The notes under the pieces: model-generated
Database searches by the model: none
The model's input: the letters and a program-made list of their open reading frames with translations, nothing else
Told to the model about the DNA's origin: nothing
Part shown: piece by piece, positions 36,001-49,015 of the stretch
Numbering within the stretch: position 1 is the first letter of the stretch
Layout of the letters: each line of letters opens with the position of its first letter
Translations under genes and position numbers: made by a program
DNA from: Diatrype stigma
Lineage: Eukaryota; Ascomycota; Sordariomycetes; Xylariales; Diatrypaceae
Reading direction: 5' to 3'
DNA: 64,000 bases
NCBI GenBank assembly: GCA_022225965.2
Contig: JAKJXP020000022.1
Location: 124,001-188,000, forward strand

Positions 36001-38398
36001 ATACGGCTCAATACCAGGCCGCACCCGCGTAGAGAGACCAAGGTCATCCGGGTACGGAAGCTCATCACGCAAAGCACTGCCATTTTCGGGCAAAGACGCG
36101 AGGACGGTTAGGAACTGGATAAAAGCGCTTGCCTCGTCGAAATTAGGGCTCATTGTTTGGAAAAGTGCTTCCATGTAATACGACGGAGTCGGTGGGTTGG
36201 GAGATGAGGCTAAAGCCCTACTTGACGACAGTGGGATATAGTGACCAGTAAGACACGACTCGAGATAGCGCCACATTATGTGCCCATCCGACAAGGTCTT
36301 CTGGCTCATAAGAGCTGCTAGAGCCTTGAAGGCACACGCTCTGAGCCGAGGGGATATCAGACTGCTGATGAGCTGGCATAGCAACTCTACCAGACCCACG
36401 CCCGAGTTAAGAAGATAGGTCCTGGCGTCTCCGCTTTGTGTAGCCAATTTGGCCATCAGCCGAAGGTAGCATTCCAACATCATCGTTGATTCGGGCTCAG
36501 CCTCTGCATTCTCGTTGGTGAATTTCCCGGCTTTAGCAGCATTTCCTTGAGTTGCTACTGGATTCTCCCGAATCTTAGTAGCGAAGTAGTCCACTTCCTT
36601 GAAGATTTGAGCCCACGTAAGAGACAATGAGCGCCTCATCTTCCCTGAGGCATGATGGGCTTCGTCCAGTAGGAATTCGTGCGCAGACTTGGCCGACTCA
36701 GCATCCTCGGATAGGCACTGCAGCATCTCACAAAAGGCAGTGACCAGTGGGGTTGAGGCTCTTCGGGATGCCCAGTGTAAAAACCCGGCAAGATTGCTTT
36801 CAGGGTCAGACCAGAAGGCATCTGCAGCTTCAGGTCGACCTTCGTAGGAATAGGCGATAATGAGAAGAAACCGTTCCAGGTCGAGCTCTTGCTGCTGCAC
36901 CTGACGCATTTGCCGTTGCTCGTCCTCATCAATACGTAACCTCCGTAGAATGTCAGGCATATTAGATATGAAAGCATCGATGAACGTTTCTAGCTTAGTC
37001 GCCAGACGAAGCTGTAAGAACTCGCTGAACTGGATCGTGTCCTGGGGAAGAGGCGGCGTCCTGTTTTGCAACCATCGCCTCATGTCACTTCGTGCAGGGT
37101 CCTGCCACTCCGAAGTCTTGAGATCCGCTACAACGGCAAACATAAAGTCGTACGCGCCATCCCTTAGAGCCTCGAAGAACTGCTTTGACCTTTGTTGGTC
37201 CTCTGATATGGCCGTTAGCTGTATGCGTCAGAGTGAGGGGTCAAACATTCGAAGACTTACCTGCATCAACATCTACGCCTGGGAGGCCATCGCCTGCAGC
37301 TCCTTCCATATACCATCCGCTATACTCAGCGATCCACCAGGCCCTAATGGCGGCATGGAGGAATGGCAATGGGCGGGGATCGTCATCGGATTGCTGGCAA
37401 ATGACACCATTAAGCTGCCGTGCTTGCTCCACGCTGCCAGTGCCCTCCGTAGAGCCGAACAGTGTGATATAAGTGCCAAGAACAGGGAACAGATGCACTA
37501 TCAAGGTTAGCCATGCGAATTGATACCCGGGAAATGCATAGTTGGAGGGCACACCTGTTGCAAAGTCATATTTATCCATGGATCGTAGCAACCGAATGAA
37601 GTCGAGGAAGTCATCTTGAGTTGCAACGTGCCTGTCAATTGCAGAACAAAGTATGACTGCTAAAAGCTCATGTTGGCGGATTAAGCTGTCATGTGTGTTA
37701 TCGGCGATCTCTTGGAACTCCCAGTCCTCCAAACGCCCGAGCATAGTAGCACTTGTCTTCTGGTCGATGAGCTTTTGGAGCCAGACCCGAATATTGCCCA
37801 TTGCGGTCATGCATTCTCGTACGAACTTTTCCTTCGCGACGGGGGCAGGCTGGCCAGGTTGGGGTTTCCGGAGGATATTATGGTCGACGAACTGGCCTAG
37901 GAGTCCGAGATCATCGCTATCCTCATCCGCTAGCAACTCATCTTCCTCTTTCGCAAGGTCCAGCAGCAAACGCATGCAGTCTAGCAGGTACTCGCGCTGC
38001 TGATGGAAAAGCAGGTTGGCACATTCTCTCAGTGGGCGCCCGAACTCGGCCTCCGACTCCTCTGCAGCTAAGGCGAGCTTGGCCGCTTCGATCTCATCTA
38101 AATCAAGGTCGTCCGCCACCTGTAGTGCAATCTCCTGAAACTCCCTATTGAGGGTATACTCTTCGTCGAAGGCATTGATCTTTCCCGATAGCACTTTATC
38201 ACGGCTTTCTTTCTTGCGGCCCTCTTTCGCTAACAACCCCTTGAACTTGTCGCTCACTGTGTCTAGCACCGGGTGACTGGGGAGGCGGGTAAGAAGCTCC
38301 TGACCCCTGCCCTCACGATCCTCTTTCAGCATCTCGACAACAGTGAGCAACTGCCCGTGGAGGGCCAGGACGGCCTCTAGGATGCCGTCTTCCGCCAT
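33022..38398 (-). CDS. nup192: Nucleoporin Nup192 (Nup205 family), inner ring of the nuclear pore
   Basis: Four exons on the minus strand: 38398-37261, 37202-33699, 33634-33207 and 33081-33022, giving 1709 aa, near the usual size of the family. The product is an all-helical solenoid without FG repeats. Recognisable stretches include EFQEIALQVADDLDLDE (N-terminal), AIDRHVATQDDFLDFIRLL, and the C-terminal NPDQQYYHDAKLALLQQL and GSHNVLQGRRFLTEHR. The last exon is only 60 nt and completes FLEFENESTVDDK...FH. The ATG at 38398 was chosen because it has A at -3 and G at +4; a GTG-started extension to 38440 adds 14 residues with no family support. Nup192 binds Nic96 and holds the inner ring of the pore together. 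It is head-to-head with Tel1 across 1.3 kb. Confidence 0.95.
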
Positions 38399-39698
38399 TG
38401 TCCTGTAATAGCTTCCAGACCCTATCGCATGATCGCCCACGGATACGTTGTATTTATCGACCTCGGTAAGGGTCGTACGTGCGTCGTCGAGTTAATAATT
38501 TGGGTTTCGCGTTGCTCGGGACAGACTGGTTGGGTGCTATGGCGATTGCTAGGGAGCTACCTCCTAGGTGCGCAAGGTCAGAGACGCGTGCCGATGATGC
38601 AGCGTATCTCCTGCGCCGAGTGTCACAAAACTGCCCGGCCAAGGATACCGTTGCTTTTGCGTGCAATGATAGTCGAAGCTAAGTCGATTATTTGCGCGTT
38701 GGTTGTAAAGCGGCCGTTGTGGTGCAGCTTCGACGTAATGAGTCTATCTGAAGCTGCCAACTGCTAAGGATGAAGTACAAGCTGGGAATAATTATGAGCG
38801 GTTCCCGCCTCCAATGATCAATCCTTGCAGGTTTCCAGGCCAGAAAGTCAATAAACCCCCGGTTTTGGAAGGCGGTGTGGATACTGCCTTGCGTTTGTCA
38901 ACCGTTCTGCACCCTGCAGGGCACCGGACGCTATGGGCCTATGGCGCATACATACCTACGTGTAGGTACGTACAGCAGATACAGTTAGCAGCTATCGGGG
39001 ACTTACTATAGTACCTAGTCCTAGGTACCTAGCGCTTCTGATAGGCTGACACCGGCAGCACTCACCTTCTAAGACACATACAACAGCTATACCTATGGCG
39101 CGTAGCTACTTACCTGTATGTATTGCAGCGCCTGAGTCCGTCTATCCCGGTAGGTAGACAGTGATATCCTGGTAGCTAAAGTAAGAGATCTCTAAAGCAA
39201 AGCACCTAATCGACACTATCAACTTCGACAACCTTCTTTGATTTAAGTAACATTACTAGGCATTTGCCAGAAGGGAACTCAACAGCTTGATTCCCAGCAA
39301 GACATTCGTTTCTGACTTGTTTTTGGCCTGGACAGAAGGCTTGGTAGTCGCAGGCTACATATAAGGAGACACGGGTTTGCCTTGGGTGCTTCCGCTAATC
39401 TACTTCAACGTTCCGTTCATCGCATCCCGATCGTCTTCATCTTCATACGAGAGGGTAACCTGTAAAGGTCACGTAACCCCAGCCTCAGCCTCAGTCTTAA
39501 CCTCAGACATAAGGCAGATATCTTTAGAATCTCTTCTTTTAGATACACTGGCTGCTAGGTAATGGGAACCCTCCTCCAAACATGAAACAGCATTGGAGGC
39601 CATGCTTCTAGATTTCACTTCGATCCTGTCATGTCCGGTCCGTGGTCATATATTGGTCTAGTTCAAATGCGCCAGGTACCACCTATATAAATAACAAG
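38399..39698. promoter_or_regulatory. Divergent promoter region Nup192 / Tel1
   Basis: 1.3 kb between two divergent housekeeping genes. It contains no supported gene; short open frames near 38429-38767 lack any homology feature. A near-perfect palindrome TACCTAG-TC-CTAGGTA lies at 39012-39027, among further CCTAC/GTAGG motifs (38940-39175). A TATATAAATA stretch lies only 6-15 bp upstream of the Tel1 ATG, which is too close for a normal TATA box. Confidence 0.45.
39012..39027. repeat. Palindrome TACCTAG-TC-CTAGGTA
   Basis: Two 7-bp arms are exact inverses around TC. It is one of the clearest examples of the CCTAGG-centred palindromes that pepper the gene-free DNA of this window. Confidence 0.7.
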
Positions 39699-42600
39699 AT
39701 GGCGCCGCAAACCAAGGACATGACGATGAAAGAGGCCCTCGGTAGGTCGCACTTCAAAGAATTATATGGGATAACATATACTAAATATGAAATTAGTGTC
39801 GATAGAGAGTAGCAACAAATCTGATCGCACCCGTGGCTTAGATGGTAAGGTCTTGCCTCGGCCAATATAGATGTCTTGCGTGTACATATCTGACCTAGCA
39901 TTCGCAGAATTGATTTATCACTTCAAGAAAAGGACTACATCCTCGGATTTGTAGGCACTTCCTACCTATATACTTGGTCTACAAGCGTATCTTAACTAAT
40001 CCAGCCACAGGTCCAAACTTGACGACAAGACCTACCACAGCACATTGGAAGCGATATTTCAGTGTGCCGTCGTAGAAAAAGGTGCCTACTATGCTAGCAG
40101 CAGCAAGAAAACCGCCAAAAGCGCTGCTGCCGCCACTGCTGCCAGACTTGTGAAATGTGCCGAGGCTCTCCGCCTAGCCGTCGAGCACGGCGCATGCAAA
40201 CTGAAGAGGAAAACTCTCGTGGCTGTGATCGACCATATCATCCAGACTTTGCCTGGGCCTGATGGCGACTTCGTCCAGCCGCTACTGCAAGACTACATCA
40301 AAGCTCTCGTTGCTCTTCTTGGCCATGCTCCCAATGTAGAGCTTCTCGCGACATCCGACGGCGACGGCTGGTTTTCCTGCGTTGACTTCACGTTGCAACT
40401 GATTGACCAACATGCACATGCTGCTGAACCCGACTCCGGGCCGTCACGAGCCTCACCAGCGCCTGGCAATGGACGAGCCATGTCTTCGATTCCGTCGACC
40501 TTCAGTTCTACTGCTAGCTCGACACAGCGCAGTTCTAATCGCGTGTATCGTAGTCAAATCCAGGATCTTCTGCAGTGCCTCGTCTCTCTCTCCTATGCTT
40601 CCAATGCCCCACTCATACAGCGCACGCCAGAAATTGCCTACTCGGTGCTCCAGATCTTGCATATCCGATCTTGGGGTATAAGCCAGCTGCATCAGTTAGC
40701 CTTCAGCGTGATCAATGCTATTCTCGTGTTGACTCAGACGGAGGATACGATGCAGGCTAGTTCTCTAGCAGTCGACTGCATTCCTTTGATCAGTTGCTGG
40801 TGGCAAGCTAGGAGTGCTTCCGAGGATGACGCGTTGCTCAACGGTGTTCGAATAGAGATGCTCAATATCGTTTACAACAGTCACCTGCAACTTGAGGCCC
40901 TCGTCAAGCAGGGAGGTGATACTTCTGTATTGGAGCACGTTGAAAACTTATCTGATATGCTCTGGTCCGAATATTCCAGGCGAGAGGACCGCGCCCAACT
41001 TCAACAAGATGACCTGGTATACTCTAAACCCCCTCAGGACAATTCTATCTTCTGGCTGCGAACATTCAGCCTACGCGCTTTCAATACTGAAGGAGAGAAA
41101 AAATGGGCAGTTGTGCAAACACTTGCGCTTCTTGAAGGCCTACTTTGGAAATCTTCACCGCCTATCCTTCCTTCCATCGAAGAAGAACGCCCCCGGAAAA
41201 GGCATCGCACCACAGCTAGCTCCAGTCGGCTTCGACAAAAGCTACGTTCCATAGACGGAACCATACAGCATACGGCTCTTCAGGTTGTGCCTTACTTCAT
41301 TTCTTACGTGAAAATAGGCATAGACGAAGCATCAGAGCTTCTGCCCGTTCTGCTTGGCTTGACAAGTCATAAAAACAACAAGATAGCGAACTGGGCCTTC
41401 ATCGCATGTGCCAGGTCAGTACCCCAGCGGCAACGGATGATGTATCAAAGCTAAGACAGTTGAACAGCCTCACCTTTCAGCAGACAGCCAAAGCTGGCGA
41501 AATATCAGTGTTATGGAAGCAGTCATGGCAGCTCGCAACCCGCTCTGTTAGTATGGCGGGGACTTGCAGGGCCTCCTCCCTTCTATTACATTCGATTTTA
41601 GTGAACGATCTACTGCCTTATCGTGACATCGCTGATGACGTTAACACTATAATGACGACGGCCGATGTGAACGGACCTGCAGTCGTTGTCGATTCGTCAC
41701 TCCTGCTGATGACAAAACTCCTCCATCTTCTGAACTATCAACTCCCAAGTGCCAGCTATACCACCTGCAACCACGTAGTCCGCTGGGTATTCCTCCGGTG
41801 GGATCCAGGTAAGTGATCTTCAAGGTACCCTCAGGACTCATGAACTAATCATTTCATTTCCAAGCTGATGGCTCATTTATCTCCACCTTTTCCACACACG
41901 CAAGGCCCTTGGAAGCTGTGAACTTACTGCGGTCCGCTTTTGGGTATGCTGAAATTGCTTTACCAGCATCGCCCCAAACCATCGTAGGGCCCATCGGGCT
42001 TTCAAGGAGTTTGTTTCGAGAACGTGAAGAGATCGTGAGATACTTATTACTACTTGAAGATACAGAAGTGGAAGTTCCTATTCCTTCTCATGGGCAACCT
42101 GCTGGGGAGGTCTCAAGTTTGCAACTTGCCGATGCCTCAAATACACATGCCACGAAGAAATTGGCGGTAGAGCTCTTTCATCCGAAACTCGAGGAAGTTG
42201 GAGCCATGTGCGATGCGTGGCTCGCACGAGGAAATACCTCCTCTCATATCACACCAGAAAAACTCCAAAGCATACTGTACTGCTTGATCTTCGGTATACT
42301 TGTTGCTCCTCAACTGATCGAAGTCAACTCTCGGCAGTCAGGCGAGTTAGAGCAGAAGTTGTTCACAGTGCTCCAGAGTGTAGTTGACGCGATAGCCTCA
42401 GCACCCGAAAACGACGGTCTCTACAAGTGTCTCCTGAGAACGATAAAGTTTTACATCCCACATTTAGCGAATGCAGAATTGACCCAGCTCACTAAAGAAG
42501 GGCCGTACCTTCATCGGCTGTTCTCTGAACTCTCAGTTGTATTCCGGCAGAGAACAAACTCGCAATCATCCGTTAACGATGAGGATTTCATGGATGTAGA

Positions 42601-45600
42601 CGACGACTTCAGAGGGCGAGATAGCCGTTCGAGTGTGCTGTCAGATGGCATTGAAGTTTCTCGACAAGACTCATCCGTCTTTGTAAATGCAGCCCCCTTT
42701 TATGTGGAGACAACACAGAGACTACATTTGATGGATGCCTTATTCCGGGATCAGGGTCAGGTAGGGCTTGTACCGCCATCTTTTCTTGACGAGCTCCTGT
42801 CAGAATCGGACGAGGAGATCCTCTCGTGTCGTTACTTGATGAAGGACCTCCTCGGTTCGGATCTCATAACCAATCCCGATGATGCCATGAAGGTAGTCGA
42901 AAGAATTGGGTCTATTATCGGCCAAGCAGCATTCAGGAGTTCCGAGGTCGCCCTAGATTTATGCCTTGACGTTATAGATGGTTTCATGCCCATGTGGTCT
43001 GATGGCCAGGGCGAACTTTGCTCACCCGTGGGCGATCTGTATACCTACTTTCTCAAGACCGGGCTCCCAAACAACCTCCTTTCGCCTCGGGTCCAAATGA
43101 CCTTGTCACACCTACTACTTCATCTCACTCAAGTGGATGAGAGATTTCTAGAGAGCCTGAAAATGCCTACTGCCACAATCTCGGTTCTCGAGGTACTTCA
43201 ATCCGGCAGCATTCCCACCAAGTTTTATATTGGTAATCACTTACCGACGATGTTTGGCCGCTACATCCTAAAAATCCACGATGAAGTGTTTGTCGATGTG
43301 CTTAAGCGGCTGCCGACCGATGGTGAATTCATAGAGGGAATAGCCTTGCGTCTATTCGTCCTAGCACAGTTGGCGCGGGAATGGCCGACACTGTTGCGTA
43401 GATGTGTGTATCATATCTTCGAGACACCTGGTAGTATCGCGACATCGAAGCAGCATGCAACACATTGTCTGAGGAGAATATCCGACTCCTTAAATCTTGA
43501 CAGTCCGCAGATATTATTCGATTTGTTCGCGCCGCAGTTGCTCTATACTTGGCTCGCAGATGGTTCAGTTGAGAGTATCCCTTTTGAGATATTTGGGTTT
43601 TCAAGTCTCCAAGAGCTACTCACACGTACACAGGCTGAAGTCACCGCCCTAATGGTAATGCGAGGACAAGAAAAGCCGCTCGCAGATTTAGCAGCTTTAC
43701 TTGCCATCGACCCGAAACAGCTTCTTGTAAATAACTTCTCCAGGGTCATGGCATATAGTATGGCACACGACATCAGCATACCAAAGACTGAGGAGTACCA
43801 AGCTGGTGAAAGCCGAGTGCGAAAAATCCTTGGACGAGAAGCATTCCTCGAACGTATCTATATTGATTTCGCCGACATCATCGGGCTCTTCTTTGGTCTG
43901 ATTGACCAAGAGAGCCCAGTAGAAAAGTCATGGGCCAGGGATGAGGCCTTCGAGTACGCTGCTAGAACGATGGAAGACATCAAGAGCTGCGGTCATTCTG
44001 AAGTTGTACTACTACCCAACCAGCAGCCAGTTTTCCGAGCGAAATATCTTACTAGAGAAATTACCCTCCTCTGCAGCCGGACAGAATATGAAATGTCAAC
44101 ACTATGGACCCCAGCACTTGTTGCCGCTGTCGCCAGAAGACTGTTTAATGGCATCCATCAAGCACTGGGTCCTTTACACAGCTGTTCCGTCCTACGCAAG
44201 GTTCGAGTACTGGTGTGCTTGGCAGGCTCTCATGCATTTGAGTCGTATCCTTTGGAGATGCTTTTGCATTCTATACGACCACTCATCACGAATTCCGAAT
44301 GCGCAGATGATGCTCTAGGGTTAAGTCGTTATCTTCTAACTAAAGGTTCGAAGGAGCTGACGCAGTCGCCTTCATTCGTTGCAGGGTACGCCCTCTCTAC
44401 GCTCGCCTCTCTACGAGTTTTTTTCGAGACGAGCCAATCTAGCACCACCCAGGAAAGCCAATTCAAAGCCACTATGAGCAAAGCACAACAATTCCACACT
44501 TGGTTCAGGAAGTACCTGGAAGACTACGAGTCCCCGTCACTGAAAAGCAGCGCTCAACAAAACGCCTTCAAGACCATTACGCAATCTGCCGCGAGCATTC
44601 GTGTGTCTGGTAATGCAGAAAATGATACACATGAAAGCAGGCTGCTTCTAGCAATATTCGAAGACGAGATTAGCGGTTCACCGCTACTCAATGAGCCATC
44701 GCGCAAATCGGTCTTGGAAATGCTCTGTAGCAAGTTCCAAATCCCGACTTCCGTATCTGTCGATGTGGTTGGATCCGACCAATACGCTAAAGATCTGTCT
44801 GCTGCCGTCTGGAGAAGCTGTCAAACCGAATCACTGAGTGATGAATACTTAGCTTGGGCAGGGCGAGTAGTTGGCAGGGCATTCGCTGCTTCTGGGCGTA
44901 TTGAGCAAGACATACTCCGGGAATCCGAATTATCACGGATTGGGAAAGTCTCACTAGGCTTTGCATCCGAGCAAGGGATACTGAACCTGCTACAGTCTCT
45001 GACAGCTGAAAGTGATGGTCATACCTCGGGATTAGCCGAATCCGCTCTGAGAACCATCGTCTCGGAAGCAACAGCCGATAGTCTTAACGATATACTAGCC
45101 GCATGTCAAAAGGTTCTCTCGGAGAGGCTCCTGGTTGCGTCGGACTGGGCACCGTACCGAGCTCCGCCGTCAGATAATCTTCCAGTAGGTTCTACTTTGG
45201 AAGAACGAGCTTTCTCTAGAGAAGCATTTGAGGATTCAAAGTGGCCACAACACATCACTGTCCATCTCGTTCAAGCGTTCCCCGATAGTATCATACTCCA
45301 TGCGTTGTTGCCGATACTAGATACCGTCAAGGGCTTTGCCCAAGAAGCGTTCCCTTACATCCTCCACCTAGTCCTGTTACTCGAGCGAAATGATACTCAA
45401 GCAGTCCGGCGCAGGCTTTCTTCGGCATTGCCATCGTGGTTTCAACTCGATTCAAAAATTGCCATTGAAAACATGAGCCTATTGATGAACGCCATACTCT
45501 ACCTAAGGACTCAAAAACTGCCAGGAGAGATTTCGATCGCTGATCGAACACAGTGGCTAGACATTGACCTTTCTTCGGCAGCTGCGGCAGCTACGAAATG

Positions 45601-48600
45601 CGGGATGTTCAAGACAGCGCTCCTGTTTGTGGAACTAGTCGGCAGCGAAACATCACGTGCATCGCGACGTTCATCTGCTATCCGAACCCAGGAACCCACG
45701 GACTTGCTCATGAATATATTCGAGAACATCGATGACCCTGATACCTATTATGGTCTCAGCCATACATCAAGTCTTAGTAACGTTCTTGCTCGATTGGAAT
45801 ACGAAAAGGATGGAAGTAAGAGTCTCGCCTTTCGCGGCGCTCAATATGATAGTCATATTCGTAGGAGAGATGTTCAAGCTGCCAACATAGACAGCCAGTC
45901 CCTAGTGGGAGCTTTGAATAACCTTGGTCTATCGGGGCTATCACATTCTTTACTCCAAACCCAGCAAAGGCTAGATGGGTCACTGGCGGCCGTTGACAGC
46001 ACTTTCAACACAGCTAGGAGACTCGAGATTTGGAACCTGCCAGCTCCATCATCTACTAACAACCCTTCTGTGACGTTATACAAGGCATACCAGAGGTGCC
46101 ACCAAGCCACTGGTTTAGACGTGGCAAGACAAGCTATCTACTCAGGCTTCACTCAGACGATGCGCAATCTAGCGAGAGCCGACCTTGGTCCTAGTCCTCT
46201 CCGCCATAACCTCGCTACGGCCGCGGTCCTTACGGAGTTCGACGACGCCTTAGGTGCAAGCGACTCGACCCAGCTGACTGACCTACTAACAACATTTAGT
46301 GATCGTGCTCGGTGGATGAAGTCTGGAAGGTAAATGCCCACGTTCACCATCAAAGCATGATTGGCTAACCTCATATAGATATGACGAAGTTAGCCAGATT
46401 TTATCCTGTCGAGAGACAACACTGAGTCTTCTTTCTCAGAACTCCAATTTCCGTAAATCATCTAGCATAAAGCATCCGGAGACACGGTTACTAGAGGTGC
46501 AGTCAATGATACTATCATCGGGGATATATCGATACCACCAAGCGATGCAAGAGTCATTGAACGTTGCAACAACGTTGACTGACCTCATCCGTCCATGCGC
46601 AGACCTTGGCTTGACACTTGATGCCGCGGTAAAAATCGAAACTGCGAACTCTCTATGGGATCATGGTGAGATGATGCCTTCGATTCATATGCTTCAGGCC
46701 GTAGACGAAGATCCCAACCTGAAAAAGCAGAGTATACCTGTAAGCCGCCCAGATCTGCTGGCCAAGATTGGATACCAGATCTCGATTGCAAGGCTCGAAA
46801 AGCCAGAGAGCATCCAAAAGAACTATTTGCAACCCGCGCTGAAGGAGCTAAGGGGCAAGACTGATGGGCAAGAGGCCGGTAAAGTCTATCATCAATTTGC
46901 CATGTTCTGTGATGAACAGCTTCAGAACTCAGACAGCCTCGAGGACCTAGCCCGCCTGCAGCATCTGAGGAAGGGGAAAAGTGACGAAGTCATGCAGCTC
47001 AGGACGTTGGTCTCTAGCGCTAGAGATTCCCAAACCAGGAACAGGTATCAGAGCCACCTTGCTAAAGCTAAACAATGGCTTGATCTTGATGAGCAAGAAC
47101 TCCGACGCGTTGAACAGAGCCGAAGCGAATTCATTCGACTCAGCCTGGAGAATTATCTCCTCTCGCTAATTGCTTCCGACGAGCATAACAATGACTCGTT
47201 GCGATTCACTGCCCTCTGGCTTGAGCGTTCTGGAGAAGACTCTACGAATGAAGCGGTTCGCAAGTATCTCGACAAAGTTGCCACCCGTAAATTTGCGCCG
47301 CTCATGAACCAACTCACGTCACGCCTGCTCGATCAAAACCACCCTTTTCAAAGGCTTCTCATTGAATTGGTATATCGCATTTGTGTTGACCATCCATATC
47401 ATGGAATGTATTCGATCTGGTCTGGCACTAAAGCACGCACCAATACGAAGGATGATGTTGCGGTGCTTCGGCAGAAAGCTACGGAGAAGGTCGGCAAGAG
47501 GCTTGTTCAGACTGAGTCATCAACAACTATATGGACAGCTCTCGACAAGACGAGCAAAGCGTATCATGCGTTGGCCATGGATCGGGACCCTTCGCGCTAT
47601 AAAGCAGGGCAAAAGATCCCGGTGCAAAGTATCAGCGCTGGCCATAGACTCTCCACCGAGTTGACTCGATATCACATCCCGCCCCCTACCATGCAGATCG
47701 AGCTGGCAGTAGACCGGAACTATTCCCACATTCCTTACATAACCAAGATCGAACCGAATATGACGATAGCTTCGGGCGTCAGTGCACCGAAGATCATCAC
47801 AGTGGTCGGCAGCAATGGCGAGCGTTACAAGCAACTCGTGAAGGGCGGGAACGACGATCTACGCCAGGACGCCATCATGGAGCAGGTATTTGCCGCAGTG
47901 TCGTCTGTGTTGCAGCACCATCGAGCGACCCAACAGCGCAATCTTGGCATTAGAACATACAAGGTTCTACCACTCACGTCCGCCTCGGGACTCATCGAGT
48001 TCGTGCCGAACACCATACCCCTCCACGAATACCTGATGCCGGCGCACGAGCGGTACCACCCCAAGGACCTCAAGGGGTCGCAGTGCCGCAAGGAAATCTC
48101 GCAGGTGCAGAGCAAGTCGACGGAGACGCGGCTCCTGACGTACAAGCGAGTGACGGAACGGTTCCAGCCGGTGATGCGGTACTTCTTCATGGAGTACTTC
48201 GTGGACCCGGACGACTGGTTCGCGCGGCGGACGGCGTACACGCGGACGACGGCGGCGGTGTCTATCCTGGGCCACGTGCTGGGCCTGGGAGACCGGCACG
48301 GGCACAACATCCTGCTGGACTCGCGCACGGGCGAGGTGGTGCACATCGACCTGGGCGTGGCCTTCGAGATGGGCCGGGTGCTGCCCGTGCCCGAGCTCGT
48401 CCCCTTCCGGCTCACCCGCGATATCGTCGACGGCATGGGCGCCGCTACCCGCACCGAGGGCGTCTTCCGCCGCTGCTGCGAGTTCGTTCTCGACGCCCTC
48501 CGCGAGGAGACCTACTCCATCATGACCATCCTCGACGTCCTCCGCTACGACCCCCTCTACTCGTGGTCCATCAGCCCGGTCCGCATGGCCAAGCTCCAGG

Positions 48601-49015
48601 ACACGCGCCGCGACGAGGACGGGGCCGGCGGTGGCGGCGGCGGCGGTGGTGATGTGGAGGCTAGCGAGGTCGACGCTGGCGGCAGGAGGAGGAGGGGCGG
48701 CACTGTTGCCCCGAGTACTGCCGCTGCTTCCACCGCCGGGGGCGTCGTCAACGAGCCGAGCGAAGCCGATCGGGCCCTGGAGGTCGTGCGAAAGAAGCTC
48801 AGCAAGACGCTCAGCGTCACTGCTACGGTCAACGACCTCATCAACCAAGCTACTGACGAGAAGAATCTCGCCGTGCTGTATTCCGGTAAGTGGTTTCTGC
48901 TGACAGACATCCCTACTTTGATATGTGTTACCCTTTGGTTCGTCCTAGAAGGACTTACCTACTTGGACTATGGACTAACAGAATTGTGCTACCAGGTTGG
49001 GCCGCATACGCTTGA
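39699..49015 (+). CDS. tel1: Tel1 (ATM) serine/threonine checkpoint kinase
   Basis: Eight exons: 39699-39741, 39797-39844, 39908-39950, 40011-41414, 41468-41808, 41865-46329, 46379-48885 and 48996-49015, giving 2956 aa, in the range of fungal Tel1. Three tiny 5' exons build the TAN motif (SDRTRGLDELIYHF ... KLDDKTYHSTLEAIF), which supports this start. HEAT repeats and a FAT region follow. The PI3K-like kinase has GGNDDLRQDAIMEQ, the catalytic loop GDRHGHN (Asp2753, Asn2758) and the metal-binding HIDLG (Asp2772), so it should be active. A Gly/Arg/Ala-rich disordered insert lies between kinase and FATC (48605-48770). The FATC ends LYSGWAAYA; the last residues come from a 20-nt exon. Tel1 is recruited by Mre11-Rad50-Xrs2/Nbs1 to DNA ends and maintains telomeres. 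The kinase-encoding part (47980-48780) is markedly GC-richer than the rest. Confidence 0.97.

Noticed and set aside
38399..38440. 14-residue N-terminal extension of Nup192
   Set aside because: It would start with GTG, while the ATG at 38398 has a strong context (A at -3, G at +4).
39834..39845. Perfect tRNA A-box (TGGCTTAGATGG)
   Set aside because: It lies at the end of Tel1 exon 2 and its donor site; there is no B-box or cloverleaf downstream.
47967..48848. 293-codon minus-strand frame
   Set aside because: Antisense of the GC-rich Tel1 kinase block; no homology features.
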